NCBI GenBank assembly: GCA_963845975.1
Contig: CAWJUD010000002.1
Location: 434,001-498,000 of the forward strand
Length of the DNA stretch: 64,000 bases
Direction: 5' to 3'
Origin: JBEKIK01 sp963845975
GTDB lineage: Bacteria; Planctomycetota; Planctomycetia; Pirellulales; Thermoguttaceae
A program made the position numbers and the translations under genes. Numbering within the stretch: position 1 is the first letter of the stretch; each line of letters opens with the position of its first letter. The notes below the pieces were generated by a model. The model was given only the letters and a program-made list of their open reading frames with translations. It was not told where the DNA came from and did not search any database. Shown piece after piece: positions 28,039 to 36,907 of this stretch.

Positions 28039-29226
28039 CCAAAATAGCCTACCTCGACTGTGCTTGCGGCATCAGCGGCGATATGACGCTCGGCGCTGGT
28101 CGATGCGGGCGTGAAGATCGAGGCCCTTAACGAGGTCATCGGCTCCTTGGGGATGCCCGATTGCCGGCTGGTTGCCGTGAGGTCAAGCGGCAAGGATTTC
28201 GGGCGATAAAGGTCAACGTGATATATCCGCCCGAGCTCGAACATCGCCATTTGCAACGGATTCTTGCCATGATCGATGCCGGCCGCTTGACGGAGCGGCA
28301 AAAAGACACAGCCCGGCGGATCTTCACTCGGCTGGCCGAGGCCGAGGCCAAAGTCCACGGCGTGGCCATCGACAAAATCCATTTTCACGAGGTGGGGGCA
28401 GCCGACGCCATTGCCGACGTGGTCGGAGCAGTGGCGGGCTTCGATCTGCTGGGTGTTGAGCGGATCATGGCCTCGCCTGTGCCGACCGGCTGGGGTACGA
28501 TCAAAATGGCGCACGGCCAATGCAGTATTCCCGCTCCTGCCACGGCCGAATTGTTGCAGGGCGTTCCCTTGGCCGAATCCGACATCCAGGGCGAATTGAC
28601 CACGCCCACCGGGGCCGCTATTCTGTCCGTCCTGGCCCAGGATTTCGGCCCCATCCCGCCCATGACTCCCCGGCGGATCGGATGCGGGGCGGGCAGTAAC
28701 GATTGGCACGAGCGGCCCAATATCCTGCGAATTATTCTGGGCGAATCGGTTGCCCCCGGCGACTACCCCCAGACCGATCAGGTCTATCGGTTGGAAACCA
28801 ATCTTGACGACGCCAGCGGCGAATTGATCGGCTATCTGCATCGAGCGGCTTTGGGATGCCGGGGCCTTGGACGTTTACACCACGGCCATCAGCATGAAAA
28901 AGAACCGGCCCGGCGTGCTGCTTAGCGTATTGTGCCGGCCGTCTGAGGCCGACCGCTTGGAAGAGGTCATCTTCCGGGAAACCTCCACGTTGGGCGTCCG
29001 CCGGTCGCCAGTCGATCGGCACGTTTTAGCGCGAAAATCGCACGCTGTGGAAACCGTTTGGGGACCTGTCGAGGGAAAGATCGGCTGGCTGGGCGGAGAC
29101 GTCCTCCGTTTCACTCCCGAGTTCGATGCCTGCCGCCGCATTGCCCTCGAACATAATTTACCGCTGGGGGATGTATACAAAGAGGCCCAAAAGGCCTTTG
29201 ATGCCTCGAAAGCGGCGGAAAAATAA
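28035..29226 (+). CDS. larC: Nickel insertion protein LarC, frame broken at three places
   Basis: LarC inserts nickel into the pyridinium cofactor of lactate racemase. Start MTKIAYLDCACGISGDMTLG, then IHFHEVGAADAIADVVGAVA, PTGWGTIKMAHGQCSIPAPA, TPTGAAIL, TNLDDASGELIGY, and DVYTTAISMKKNRPGVLLSV. Breaks occur near 28092 (GC missing), 28178 (one base missing) and 28836 (one extra base). The last lies at about residue 267, close to the LarC1/LarC2 boundary; in Lactobacillus plantarum these two halves are joined by ribosomal frameshifting. larA, larB and larE are not in the window. Coupling to the M50 gene looks positional rather than functional. Confidence 0.88.
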
Positions 29227-29337
29227 CATGAAGTGGGCTGGGCAATTTATTGCCCACTGCTTTGTTTAATCTTTGCACTTGTGCCGGGAGAAATGGTCGG
29301 AGATAATTATATCCGCCATGACGGCGGTCAAACGTTC

Positions 29338-29368
29338 GTTGGGACGGCTTTTAAATAACCGCCCCAAC
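29338..29368. repeat. GTTGGG(A/G)CGGC palindrome
   Basis: Arms GTTGGGACGG and CCGCCCCAAC around an AT-rich centre. The family is also at 32342-32372 and inside the MITE-like element at 10778. Confidence 0.6.
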
Positions 29369-29396
29369 AACTCCTTATCATTCAAGGAGGGAAACC

Positions 29397-30081
29397 GTGA
29401 ATCCTTTCGATCAAATCGGCTCGCCCGGGGCGTTTGTTTTTATAGTTGTGGTGTTGGGAATATCGTTTATTCTGCTGATGCGCACCAGCCGCTATTTTAA
29501 CCGGCAACGGCAGGAGGAACCGAAATGGTCTCGCACTGCCCGGCCTCGTTACGACGGCAGTATAAGCGCCCATCCTCGTTCGGGCGACAGTTCGACTGCC
29601 ACCCGAACCGCATCGGAACATCACTTGGATGCCATGCCCAAGACGGCCCAATGGGAAGTCGATATGTACGAGACCGCAAGGGAGCTGAAGGCCCAATTGG
29701 ACAGCAAAATGTCGGCCTTGCAGGCCTTGATCGCCGAAGCCGACCGGGCCGCTTTCCGCTTGGAGGCGGCGACAAAAGACAGTGAAAATACGGATAGTAT
29801 GCCGCCTTCAAATCGCATGCCATCCGGCGGCTCTCCGCTTTTCACTCCCAAACCCGGCCCTCCGCCCAGGCAAAAAAAAACCAGACCGGATTACCGACCA
29901 ATCAAGCCCAGGCCTTACGGCCCGCGCCGGCGGCAACTGCATCCGGGGTTTCGTCGCAGCAGCAGCAGCAAGAAATATATGCCCTCGCCGATCACGGCCT
30001 GAGCGATTCGGCCATCGCTCAACGCCTCGCCATGCCCATCGGCGAAGTGGAACTGATCTTAAGCTTACGGAGTAAAAGGTA
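29397..30081 (+). CDS. Membrane-anchored coiled-coil hypothetical protein, probable frame change at A9 run
   Basis: Good ribosome-binding site (AAGGAGG, eight bases before the GTG at 29397). An N-terminal membrane helix (GAFVFIVVVLGISFILLM) is followed by a polar region with a coiled coil near residues 80-125. The frame as given stops at 30002. A shift of one base at the nine-A run (29872-29880) opens a frame with Gln run, then EIYALADHGLSDSAIAQRLA and IGEVELILSLRSKR, ending at 30081. That ending looks like a helix-turn-helix-like tail, so it is probably the true C-terminus. Function unknown. Confidence 0.7.
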
Positions 30082-30085
30082 GCTT

Positions 30086-30203
30086 GTAGCAGGCACACGA
30101 AGTGTGCCGACTATAAATCATTCTTATCGCTTATTAAAAGAACGGCACACGGCGCGTGCCTGCTACGTTTCTATCAAACGGTACACGGCGCGTGCCTGCT
30201 GCA
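30086..30203. repeat. Palindromic repeats of the GTAGCAGGCACAC family
   Basis: GTAGCAGGCACACGAAGTGT at 30086 faces two copies of ACACGGCGCGTGCCTGCT at 30147 and 30183. It lies between convergent genes, so it may serve as a bidirectional transcription end. Confidence 0.75.
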
Positions 30204-30229
30204 TTATGGATTGAGATGAAAGATCCAAA

Positions 30230-32035
30230 TTACAGCGTAGATAGATACATATCCAGCGCGGTCAGCATTTGGCAGGCGCCGATGGGGAACTGCCACATAC
30301 AAGCGGCGCCGGCCCGCAGCGTGTCATAAGCGGTTTTGCGATAATCCTCGCGATTGCATAAGCGTGCCAATCGCATGAACAGCATCGCCGCCAGGCCGTT
30401 GCCGCTGGGTACGGAGCTGTCGATAAAATCTTTTTTCCGCGCGATAAGCGGCTCGTGATCCGCAGGAGTGTAAAAGAAACCTCCATTCTCCGCAGCGGCG
30501 AAACGCCGCAACAATTCCTCGGCCATTTCCACGGCCGACTGTAGCCAAGGGCCCTCGGCGTTTGTTTCGTGAAGCATAACCAAAGCGTTTCCCAAAGCGG
30601 CGTAATCGTCAAGGTACGCGATGTACTTTACCTGCCCGTTGCGTGCGCAGTGCATCAGCCGGCCCGGTTCAGCGCGTAACCGTGTAAGCAGGAAAGAGGC
30701 CGCCTTAGCGGCGGCGTCAGTAAAACGTTTCTCGCCCAGCACGGCCCCGGCCTGGGCCAGGGCCTCGATCATCAAGCCGTTCCAAGCCACCAGGATTTTC
30801 TCGTCCCGGGCCGGATGTTTCCGTTTTTCCCGAGCCGCAAAGAGTTTTTTCCGCGCCTCGGCCAGTTCGTTTTTCAACCCCGCAGGATCGCGGCCGAGCA
30901 GTTTGGCTTCCAATTCAATAGGCCGTGAATGGTTGAGGATGTTTTGCCCCTCGAAATTGCCCGTTTCACTCGCGTCGTAGATGCGGCAGAACGTAAGGGC
31001 GGTTTCGAGCCCCAACACGGCCTGAATCTCGTCCACTGTCCATACATAGAATTTCCCTTCCCGGCCATCGCTGTCGGCGTCTTCTGCGCTATAAAATCCG
31101 CCTTGAGACGCAGTCATCTCGCGAAGCACGTAATCCAGCGTTTCACGGGCCGCATCGGCATAGGCGTCTTGCCGGGCGGCCTGCCGGGCCTTCAGGTAGC
31201 ACATACTGAGCAAGGCGTTGTCGTAGAGCATTTTTTCGAAATGCGGCACGATCCAGCGGGCATCGACGCTGTAACGGTGAAATCCGCCGCCCAGTTGATC
31301 GTAAATTCCGCCCATGGCCATGCGATCCAGCGTGGTGGTAACGATGTGCAGCAGTTCATCGTCGGCCGCATGAGTCCAACGACTTAAAAGAAAGTTCAGC
31401 GCAAGGGGCTGAGGAAATTTCGGCGTCCGGCCGAAACCGCCGTATTGCTGGTCGAACGATTGCACAAATACCGCTTCGGCCGCTTCTAAAACGCGATCGT
31501 CCAATTCCACGGGGCCGGCGGCATGTTCGCTAAAATTGTTCTCCCGCAAAATGCCCGTGACTTTGGCGGCCTGATCGACCAATTCACCGCGGTGTTTTTC
31601 CCAAGCCTCCGCAACCGCTTGCAATATCAAATCAAAACCGGGCATGTCATATCGCTTCTGAGCGGGCCAATAAGTTCCGCCGAAAAAGGGTTGCCCCTCG
31701 GGCGTGAGAAATACCGACAGCGGCCACCCGCCCTGGCCCGTCATCAGTTGCACGGCCTCCATGTAAATCTGATCCAGGTCCGGCCGCTCCTCCCGATCCA
31801 CCTTGATGCTTACAAAATGCTCGTTAAGCAACTCGGCAATCCGCCGGTCCTCGAAACTTTCATGGGCCATTACATGGCACCAATGACAGGAAGAATAACC
31901 GATCGACAAAAAGATCGGCGCCTGCCGTGCGCGAGCCAGATCCAAAGTCTCCGCGTTCCAGGGATGCCACTCCACCGGATTCTCGGCGTGCTGCAATAAA
32001 TACTGGCTTATTTCACCGGCAAGTTGATTGGACAT
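30230..32035 (-). CDS. Thioredoxin-like DUF255 protein (YyaL/SPATA20 family)
   Basis: 601 residues. N-terminal thioredoxin-like domain (about 1-160) with SYSSCHWCHVM-like IGYSSCHWCHVMAHESFED and the following VDREERPDLDQIYM, GGWPLSVFLTP and FFGGTYWP. The remaining part is an (alpha/alpha)6 glycosidase-like barrel (GGIYDQLGGGFHRYSVDARW, LVAWNGLMIEALAQAG, DDYAALGNALV). It is a little shorter than the common 650-700. Biochemical activity is not established for bacterial members. Confidence 0.95.
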   Translation of the reverse strand: MSNQLAGEISQYLLQHAENPVEWHPWNAETLDLARARQAPIFLSIGYSSCHWCHVMAHESFEDRRIAELLNEHFVSIKVDREERPDLDQIYMEAVQLMTGQGGWPLSVFLTPEGQPFFGGTYWPAQKRYDMPGFDLILQAVAEAWEKHRGELVDQAAKVTGILRENNFSEHAAGPVELDDRVLEAAEAVFVQSFDQQYGGFGRTPKFPQPLALNFLLSRWTHAADDELLHIVTTTLDRMAMGGIYDQLGGGFHRYSVDARWIVPHFEKMLYDNALLSMCYLKARQAARQDAYADAARETLDYVLREMTASQGGFYSAEDADSDGREGKFYVWTVDEIQAVLGLETALTFCRIYDASETGNFEGQNILNHSRPIELEAKLLGRDPAGLKNELAEARKKLFAAREKRKHPARDEKILVAWNGLMIEALAQAGAVLGEKRFTDAAAKAASFLLTRLRAEPGRLMHCARNGQVKYIAYLDDYAALGNALVMLHETNAEGPWLQSAVEMAEELLRRFAAAENGGFFYTPADHEPLIARKKDFIDSSVPSGNGLAAMLFMRLARLCNREDYRKTAYDTLRAGAACMWQFPIGACQMLTALDMYLSTL

Positions 32036-32245
32036 AGTAAGGTGCTAGAGGTTAGCAAGCGAGGGGTTGGGGGCAAGGGCATACAGTCCTCGGTTATAAA
32101 TCTCTCTTTGCTAATTTTACGCATCGAAAGAATGCCGGGCTCGGATAAAGCCCAAATGCCGATATTTAAAGTGAAGACACTTTGGCATTGCACAGGGAAA
32201 TTGCGCCAAGAGTCGAATTATCCCTTTTTCCTGATATTCGCCTTT

Positions 32246-32372
32246 AAACCGCCGTGAATACATGGCAGAGAAAATGGCAAACTCAGATGCCTGGCGGCCC
32301 CCGCTGTATTCACCCGGGGCTAAATAGATTTTTGACAACACGTTGGGGCGGCAGTTTAACTACCGCCCCAAC
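32246..32372. repeat. Paired palindromes between YyaL-like gene and panB
   Basis: CCGCCGTGAATACATGGC at 32249 and CCGCTGTATTCACCCGGGGC near 32301 repeat the layout seen at 16814 and 38427. A perfect-looking GTTGGGGCGGCAG...CTACCGCCCCAAC palindrome follows at 32342-32372. The remaining bases of this 360-base gap hold no gene. Confidence 0.75.
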
Positions 32373-32398
32373 ATATTCAGAAGTCTCCCACTATTGTT

Positions 32399-33196
32399 TC
32401 AAAATGAGTGTTCCCGGCCGGGGAACGCCCCGCTGCGAACTTCTTCGCGATACTGGGCCACGGTCTGGACGACAACGGTTTTCAGATCGGCGTATGCTTT
32501 AACGTGCCGCGGCACGCGCCCGGCGGTCAGTCCCAAGAGATCGTGAAGCACGAGAATTTGGCCGTCGCAGCCCGCCCCTGAACCAATCCCTATGGTCGGA
32601 ATTTTTAGGATTTTGGTGATCCGCGCCGCAGCCTCGGCCGGCATGCACTCCAGGACGATGGCAAATGCTCCGGCCCCTTCGGCTGCCCGGGCGTCGGCCA
32701 GCAATTGCTTTTCATCGCGCTGGGCGCGATATCTGCCCATCCGATGGATATTTTGCGGGCGCAATCCGCAATGGGTCATCACCGGTATGCCCGCTGAAAC
32801 CAGGGCCTTGATCACATCGGCTTGTTCCGCCCCGCCTTCCAATTTGACCGCCTGGCAATGCGTCTCCTTTAAGATCCGGCCGGCGCTCTCGATGGCCTTG
32901 AACGCGCCGAGATGAAAGCTTGGGAACGGCATGTCCACGACCACTAAAGCATGCCGCACCGCCCGGCCCACCATTTCGGCGTGATAAATCATTTCGTCCA
33001 AGGTGACCGGCAGGGTATTGTCATGCCCTTGCACCACCATCGACAGGCTGTCGCCCACCAAGATGCCTTCGACTCCCGCGGCATCGACCAGGCCGGCCAT
33101 TGCATAATCGTAGGCCGTAAGCATGGTGATCTTCTGCCCGGCCGACTTCAGGGCCGTAAAATCGGGAACGGTGATTCGCGCATCCTCGGCAGGCAT
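32399..33196 (-). CDS. panB: 3-methyl-2-oxobutanoate hydroxymethyltransferase
   Basis: First committed enzyme of pantothenate biosynthesis: adds a hydroxymethyl group from methylenetetrahydrofolate to ketoisovalerate. Length is 265 residues. Family blocks: ITMLTAYDYAMAGLVDAAGV, ILVGDSLSMVVQGHDNTLPV, VVVDMPFPSFH, AVKLEGG, GIPVMTHCGLRPQ, IPTIGIGSGAGCDGQILVLH DLLGL and AYADL. A palindrome at about 33260-33300 lies between it and the divergent gene. panC is not in the window. Confidence 0.97.
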   Translation of the reverse strand: MPAEDARITVPDFTALKSAGQKITMLTAYDYAMAGLVDAAGVEGILVGDSLSMVVQGHDNTLPVTLDEMIYHAEMVGRAVRHALVVVDMPFPSFHLGAFKAIESAGRILKETHCQAVKLEGGAEQADVIKALVSAGIPVMTHCGLRPQNIHRMGRYRAQRDEKQLLADARAAEGAGAFAIVLECMPAEAAARITKILKIPTIGIGSGAGCDGQILVLHDLLGLTAGRVPRHVKAYADLKTVVVQTVAQYREEVRSGAFPGREHSF

Positions 33197-33401
33197 TTTT
33201 TTCTTCGTCAGGTTAGAGTTTTTGTTTGGGATTTGTGAACATTCCCGCTAAATCTTATTGTAAAACTCCGACGCTCCCGTATCCAGGGGGGGCGTTTTAC
33301 ATAAAAAATGCTGTCCAAATTCAGAAGGTAGAGGTATGCTTAAAAAGGGCCGCTACTTAGCCCGAAACATTGCGTTTTTTACTGTAAAAGAGGTGCTTGA
33401 C

Positions 33402-34145
33402 ATGCTCATTCGATTTTTAATCGCGATGTACGTTCTGTTTTACGCCGTCGTTTCGGCCGACGCCCAAATTCCAGGCTATCCTTACGGCGTTAAACCAAGC
33501 GCCGGCTCGATCCAGCAGCAGCGGCAACAGCAGTTGCAGCAACAACAGCAGCAGGCTATGACCACGGTCGACGTCTCGGGCACGATCGAAGCCATCGCTA
33601 TGGGCCGAATTCAAATCATTACCGATTCCAACGAAAAATGGATGATCGCCTTGACGCCGAAAACAAAAGTGCAAGTCACCGGCGAAGCGAATGCGGATTT
33701 CCTCCGCCCCGGGATGTTTGTGCAGTTGAAGGCCGACGTCGACAAGCGCGGCGTGGCCGCCGACAAGATCGATGAGTTGACCATAGTCACGCCGTCGCAG
33801 GAAAAAACTCCCGGTATTTTTTCCCAGCCCGCCGGTGATGGCGCAAAGCAGCCGGACGGCTTCCCGGCCGGCAAAGCCGCGGCAAGCGGTTCTTCTACCG
33901 TGCGGGGAAAGATCATAAGCTATAAGAAAAATAAACTGCAAATACAAATCAATAAAGGAACGGTTATAGGCGAACTGAGCGATAATCCCAAAATTCGCCT
34001 CGATCTCGCCGATTATTCAATGGCCAGAAAAGGCGACAGGATCAAAGTTCAAGGCATGAAAATGACCGGCACTAATGGACTGCTACAGGCCGCGCAAGTG
34101 AAGATCGAACTGGCCGAACCGCTGGGAGAGAAGAGGAAAAAATAG
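33402..34145 (+). CDS. Exported Gln-rich hypothetical protein
   Basis: 247 residues from the ATG at 33402 (AGAGGTG seven bases upstream); a longer frame begins at 33336 without a good site. Signal peptide MLIRFLIAMYVLFYAVVSADAQ, then a Gln-rich stretch of about 20 residues encoded by CAG/CAA repeats. Two similar beta-rich domains follow, at about 55-130 and 165-240, each beginning with a V(S/R)GxI motif (VSGTIEAIAMGRIQI, VRGKIISYKKNKLQI). This fits an internal duplication of an OB-like domain. Function unknown. Confidence 0.75.
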   Translation: MLIRFLIAMYVLFYAVVSADAQIPGYPYGVKPSAGSIQQQRQQQLQQQQQQAMTTVDVSGTIEAIAMGRIQIITDSNEKWMIALTPKTKVQVTGEANADFLRPGMFVQLKADVDKRGVAADKIDELTIVTPSQEKTPGIFSQPAGDGAKQPDGFPAGKAAASGSSTVRGKIISYKKNKLQIQINKGTVIGELSDNPKIRLDLADYSMARKGDRIKVQGMKMTGTNGLLQAAQVKIELAEPLGEKRKK

Positions 34146-34451
34146 TTTCTCGACGGGAAAAGAATTGATTACCCGCCTTTTCAAATTGCCCTCCGCGATA
34201 AACGTCTTTGCGGTGTGCCACTCGCAATACCAAGACTATCAATCGGTCATTGTGAATTTCATACACCACGCGATAGACTCCAATCCTGATTCGCTACAAG
34301 TTTTCCCCGCCGGGCATTTTAACCACGCCCGGCGGTCGAGGATTTTGGGCCAGCAGATCAACTTCTGCAACAATCCGTAGTTGCACGGCACCTGGCAATT
34401 TTTTAAGGCCCGATCCGCCGACGGTTTGAATAATAACCGATATTGACTCAT
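34072..34451 (-). pseudogene. RelE/ParE-like toxin, decayed
   Basis: The joined frames read MSQYRLLFKPSADRALKKLP, AVQLRIVAEVDLLAQNPRPP, GVVKMPGGENL, RIRIGVYRVVYEIHNDRLIV, LVLRVAHRKDVY, a clear RelE-type toxin. Two lesions: one A missing from a six-A run (34399-34404), and a TAG at 34294-34296 where the family normally has Tyr (ENLYRIR). The far end overlaps the convergent gene by about 70 bases. It follows the antitoxin gene by three bases. Confidence 0.78.
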
Positions 34452-34454
34452 GGC

Positions 34455-34673
34455 TTATTTCATGCCCAGCCGGGCCTTGATCTTCTCTAAGGGAATTCCG
34501 CCTTTTTCCTTGCGGGCTTTGAGGGCGGATTTTACGTCTGCTCGATCTTCCAGGGAATTGAGTAATTCCAGGTCCGCCATCGACACCACGGCCGCCACGG
34601 GCCTGCTGCGCCGCTGTAAAACGATCCTTTCGCCTCCATAAACGCCTGTGCCAAGCATTGAAAAACGCACCAT
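34455..34673 (-). CDS. Phd/YefM-like antitoxin, probably N-terminally damaged
   Basis: 72 residues from 34673. It has the core GERIVLQRRSRPVAAVVSMA and DLELLNSLEDRADVKSAL, then a C-terminal toxin-binding tail rich in Lys. The usual N-terminal DNA-binding strand is missing from this frame. Upstream in the same frame are residues resembling such a strand (ITIAVASNA), cut off by a TAG near 34690. Together with the broken toxin this looks like a dying module. Confidence 0.65.
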   Translation of the reverse strand: MVRFSMLGTGVYGGERIVLQRRSRPVAAVVSMADLELLNSLEDRADVKSALKARKEKGGIPLEKIKARLGMK

Positions 34674-34908
34674 GCAAACACGTAACTAGGCATTGCTGGC
34701 AACGGCGATTGTTATCAATACCCAGCCCAGCGGCGCCCGCTTCCCGGACGCGATGACCGGTACTGGCGCATTGGGAATTTCTTTCCCGCAACCTCTGAAC
34801 TGAAAAATTTTTCACGAGGTAGCAATGAGGTCGGAATGGACCTTCTTCCCGAAAAGAACCAGTAAAAAAGATAGGCGTAACTCTTCGCCACGTTACGCGT
34901 TAAGCAAG

Positions 34909-34979
34909 CTGGGGAATAAGGATTTGAACCTTAACTAACTGATCCAGAGTCAGTCGTGCTACCGTTACACCATTCCCCA
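34909..34979 (-). tRNA. tRNA-Gln (CTG)
   Basis: 71 nt without encoded CCA. Acceptor TGGGGAA/TTCCCCA, discriminator G, D arm around GTAACGGTAGCAC, anticodon stem-loop ACTGA-CTCTGGA-TCAGT giving CTG, T arm AAGG-TTCAAAT-CCTT. The flanks to 35215 hold no gene; a TTCGCTTCGCGGATTC-type repeat follows at 34983. Confidence 0.95.
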
Positions 34980-35215
34980 AAATTCTTCGCTTCGCGGATT
35001 CTCCGCTTCACCCGGAATGACGTGTTTTTGGGAAAGGTTCCGCTGGGCCTTTCCCCCTATATGGCTGGGAAATCGCACCATATTTACCTTCTAAGCCTAG
35101 ATACCGGGCGAGTTTCCGTCAAGAGCGGATGCCGACCAGTTGAGCTTTTGCTGATTTACACCTAGAATTTGCTTGATATTATTAAAAACTGTCAACCGAT
35201 AACTGAAAACTAATC

Positions 35216-36907
35216 ATGGCAATACTCCTTGCCTTGCAGGGACCGATTCCCGGGCAATGCTTTTCCTTGGACGGCCCGGTAACCGTACTGGGCCGGCATC
35301 CGGGGTGCGATATTGTTTTGGAGTCCGGATCGGTCAGCCGGCAGCATGCGCGGATTACCAACATCGAGGGGGATTACTACATCGAGGACCTGCACAGCCG
35401 CAACGGCACCTTTGTCAACGGCCGATTATTGACCGGGCGGCAATTGCTGAAAGAAAAGGACGAGATCGGCATCTGCGAATTATCCTTCGCCTTCCACTTA
35501 ACGCAGCCGGATGCAAGCGACACGCCTTCCACAAGCTCAAAGACCCAGGCCGGCCAAGGCGCTACGATCGTGGATGATGAGGAAGTTTCCTCGGGTTCCA
35601 CCATCATGTCCCAATTGGACGTATCGAGCGGTTCCACGGGCATGCGCTTGCAGGTCAACACCGAGGCCAAACTCAAAGCCCTTTTGGAAATCAGCCGGAA
35701 CCTGGGCCGGGCGATCGGTCTGCTCGACGTGCTGCCCAAGCTCCTGGACAGCCTTTTTAAGATCTTCATTCAGGCCGACCGGGGATTTATCGTGCTCTTG
35801 GACCCGCTGTCCGGCCTGTTGGTGCCCAAGGCCATCAAGTACCGGCGCGCCGAAGACACGCAAAGCGTAAAAATCAGCCGCACGATCATCAATAGCGTGA
35901 TGGCCTCGAAACAGGCGGTCCTGTCGGCCGACGCCGCCTCGGACGAGCGCTTCGAGATGTCCGAGAGCATCGTCGACTTTCGCATCCGCTCGATGATGTG
36001 CGCGCCGCTGATAACAGGCGAAGGCAACGCCCTGGGCGTGATCCAGATCGACACCCTGGACGCGCGGAATCGTTTCAACCGCGAAGACCTGGACGTATTG
36101 GCCAGCGTGGCCTGCCAGGCGGCCTTCGCCGTGGAAAACGCCCAATTGCACGAAACCGCACTGCGCGAACAGGCAATCAAGCGCGAATTGGCCGTGGCCC
36201 ATGAAGTGCAGCGGGGATTTCTGCCCGCCGAATCGCCCATCCTGCCGGGTTACGACTTTTTCGAGTTTTACGAATCGGCCCATGCCTTGGGCGGCGACTA
36301 CTACGACTATGTGCAGCTCTCCGCAGGGAGGCTGGCCGTGGTCTTGGGCGACGTGTCGGGAAAAGGCATTTCGGCCTCGCTGTTGATGGCCAAGCTATCG
36401 GCCGAAGCCCGGTATTGCCTGGCCAGCGAATCCACGCCCGCCGCGGCCGTCGATAAACTAAATCGCGTGTTCTGCGGCAGCGGTTGGGAAGATCGTTTCG
36501 TCACCCTTGTATTGGCCGTGATCGATCCGATCGCCCACCAGGCCACTATCGTCAACGCCGGCCATATGCCGCCGCTTTTGCATCGGGGTAAAGATTCCGT
36601 GCAACCCGTGGGCGACGAAATCTCGCATCTCCCGCTCGGGGTCGATCTGCAAACCACTTATGAACAATGCTCCATTCCCCTACAGCCCGGCGATTCGCTT
36701 ATTTTCTACACCGACGGCATAACCGAGGCCATGAACGCCGGCGACGAACTATACACGCACCAACGCCTGATGACCCGTCTGGCTACGGACGCCGACAGCG
36801 TGGCCATGCTCGGCCGGCGGATCCTTGACGACGTGCGCGCTTTCGTGGGCAGCCGGCAGCAAAGCGACGATATGTGCCTGGTCTGTATGGGCCGGCGTAA
36901 AGAATGA
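35216..36907 (+). CDS. FHA-GAF-PP2C (SpoIIE-type) serine phosphatase
   Basis: 563 residues, cytosolic. FHA domain at about 5-95 with GRHPGCDIVLESGSVSRQHA and the NGTFVNG motif, which binds phosphothreonine peptides. A Ser/Thr-rich linker follows, then a GAF domain at about 140-305 (SMMCAPLITGEGNALGVIQI). The PP2C-like catalytic domain is at about 325-560, with LGGDYYDYVQL, VLGDVSGKGISASLLMA, NAGHMPPLL and FYTDGITEAMN holding the metal-binding Asp residues. It probably dephosphorylates a protein, for example an anti-sigma-factor antagonist, but no such partner lies nearby. The stop falls in a GGATGAA-type repeat. Confidence 0.95.
   Translation: MAILLALQGPIPGQCFSLDGPVTVLGRHPGCDIVLESGSVSRQHARITNIEGDYYIEDLHSRNGTFVNGRLLTGRQLLKEKDEIGICELSFAFHLTQPDASDTPSTSSKTQAGQGATIVDDEEVSSGSTIMSQLDVSSGSTGMRLQVNTEAKLKALLEISRNLGRAIGLLDVLPKLLDSLFKIFIQADRGFIVLLDPLSGLLVPKAIKYRRAEDTQSVKISRTIINSVMASKQAVLSADAASDERFEMSESIVDFRIRSMMCAPLITGEGNALGVIQIDTLDARNRFNREDLDVLASVACQAAFAVENAQLHETALREQAIKRELAVAHEVQRGFLPAESPILPGYDFFEFYESAHALGGDYYDYVQLSAGRLAVVLGDVSGKGISASLLMAKLSAEARYCLASESTPAAAVDKLNRVFCGSGWEDRFVTLVLAVIDPIAHQATIVNAGHMPPLLHRGKDSVQPVGDEISHLPLGVDLQTTYEQCSIPLQPGDSLIFYTDGITEAMNAGDELYTHQRLMTRLATDADSVAMLGRRILDDVRAFVGSRQQSDDMCLVCMGRRKE

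Noticed and set aside
28035..29226. larC as functional partner of the M50/HlyD locus
   Set aside because: The ATGA overlap shows cotranscription only; LarC has a well-defined role in nickel cofactor assembly, and nothing in the upstream genes points to nickel.
23374..34296. TAG as a recoded sense codon, from in-frame TAGs in the GAF-HlyD gene and the RelE-like gene
   Set aside because: TAG is the ordinary stop of intact genes such as nuoL and rtcA in this window, so genome-wide recoding is not credible.
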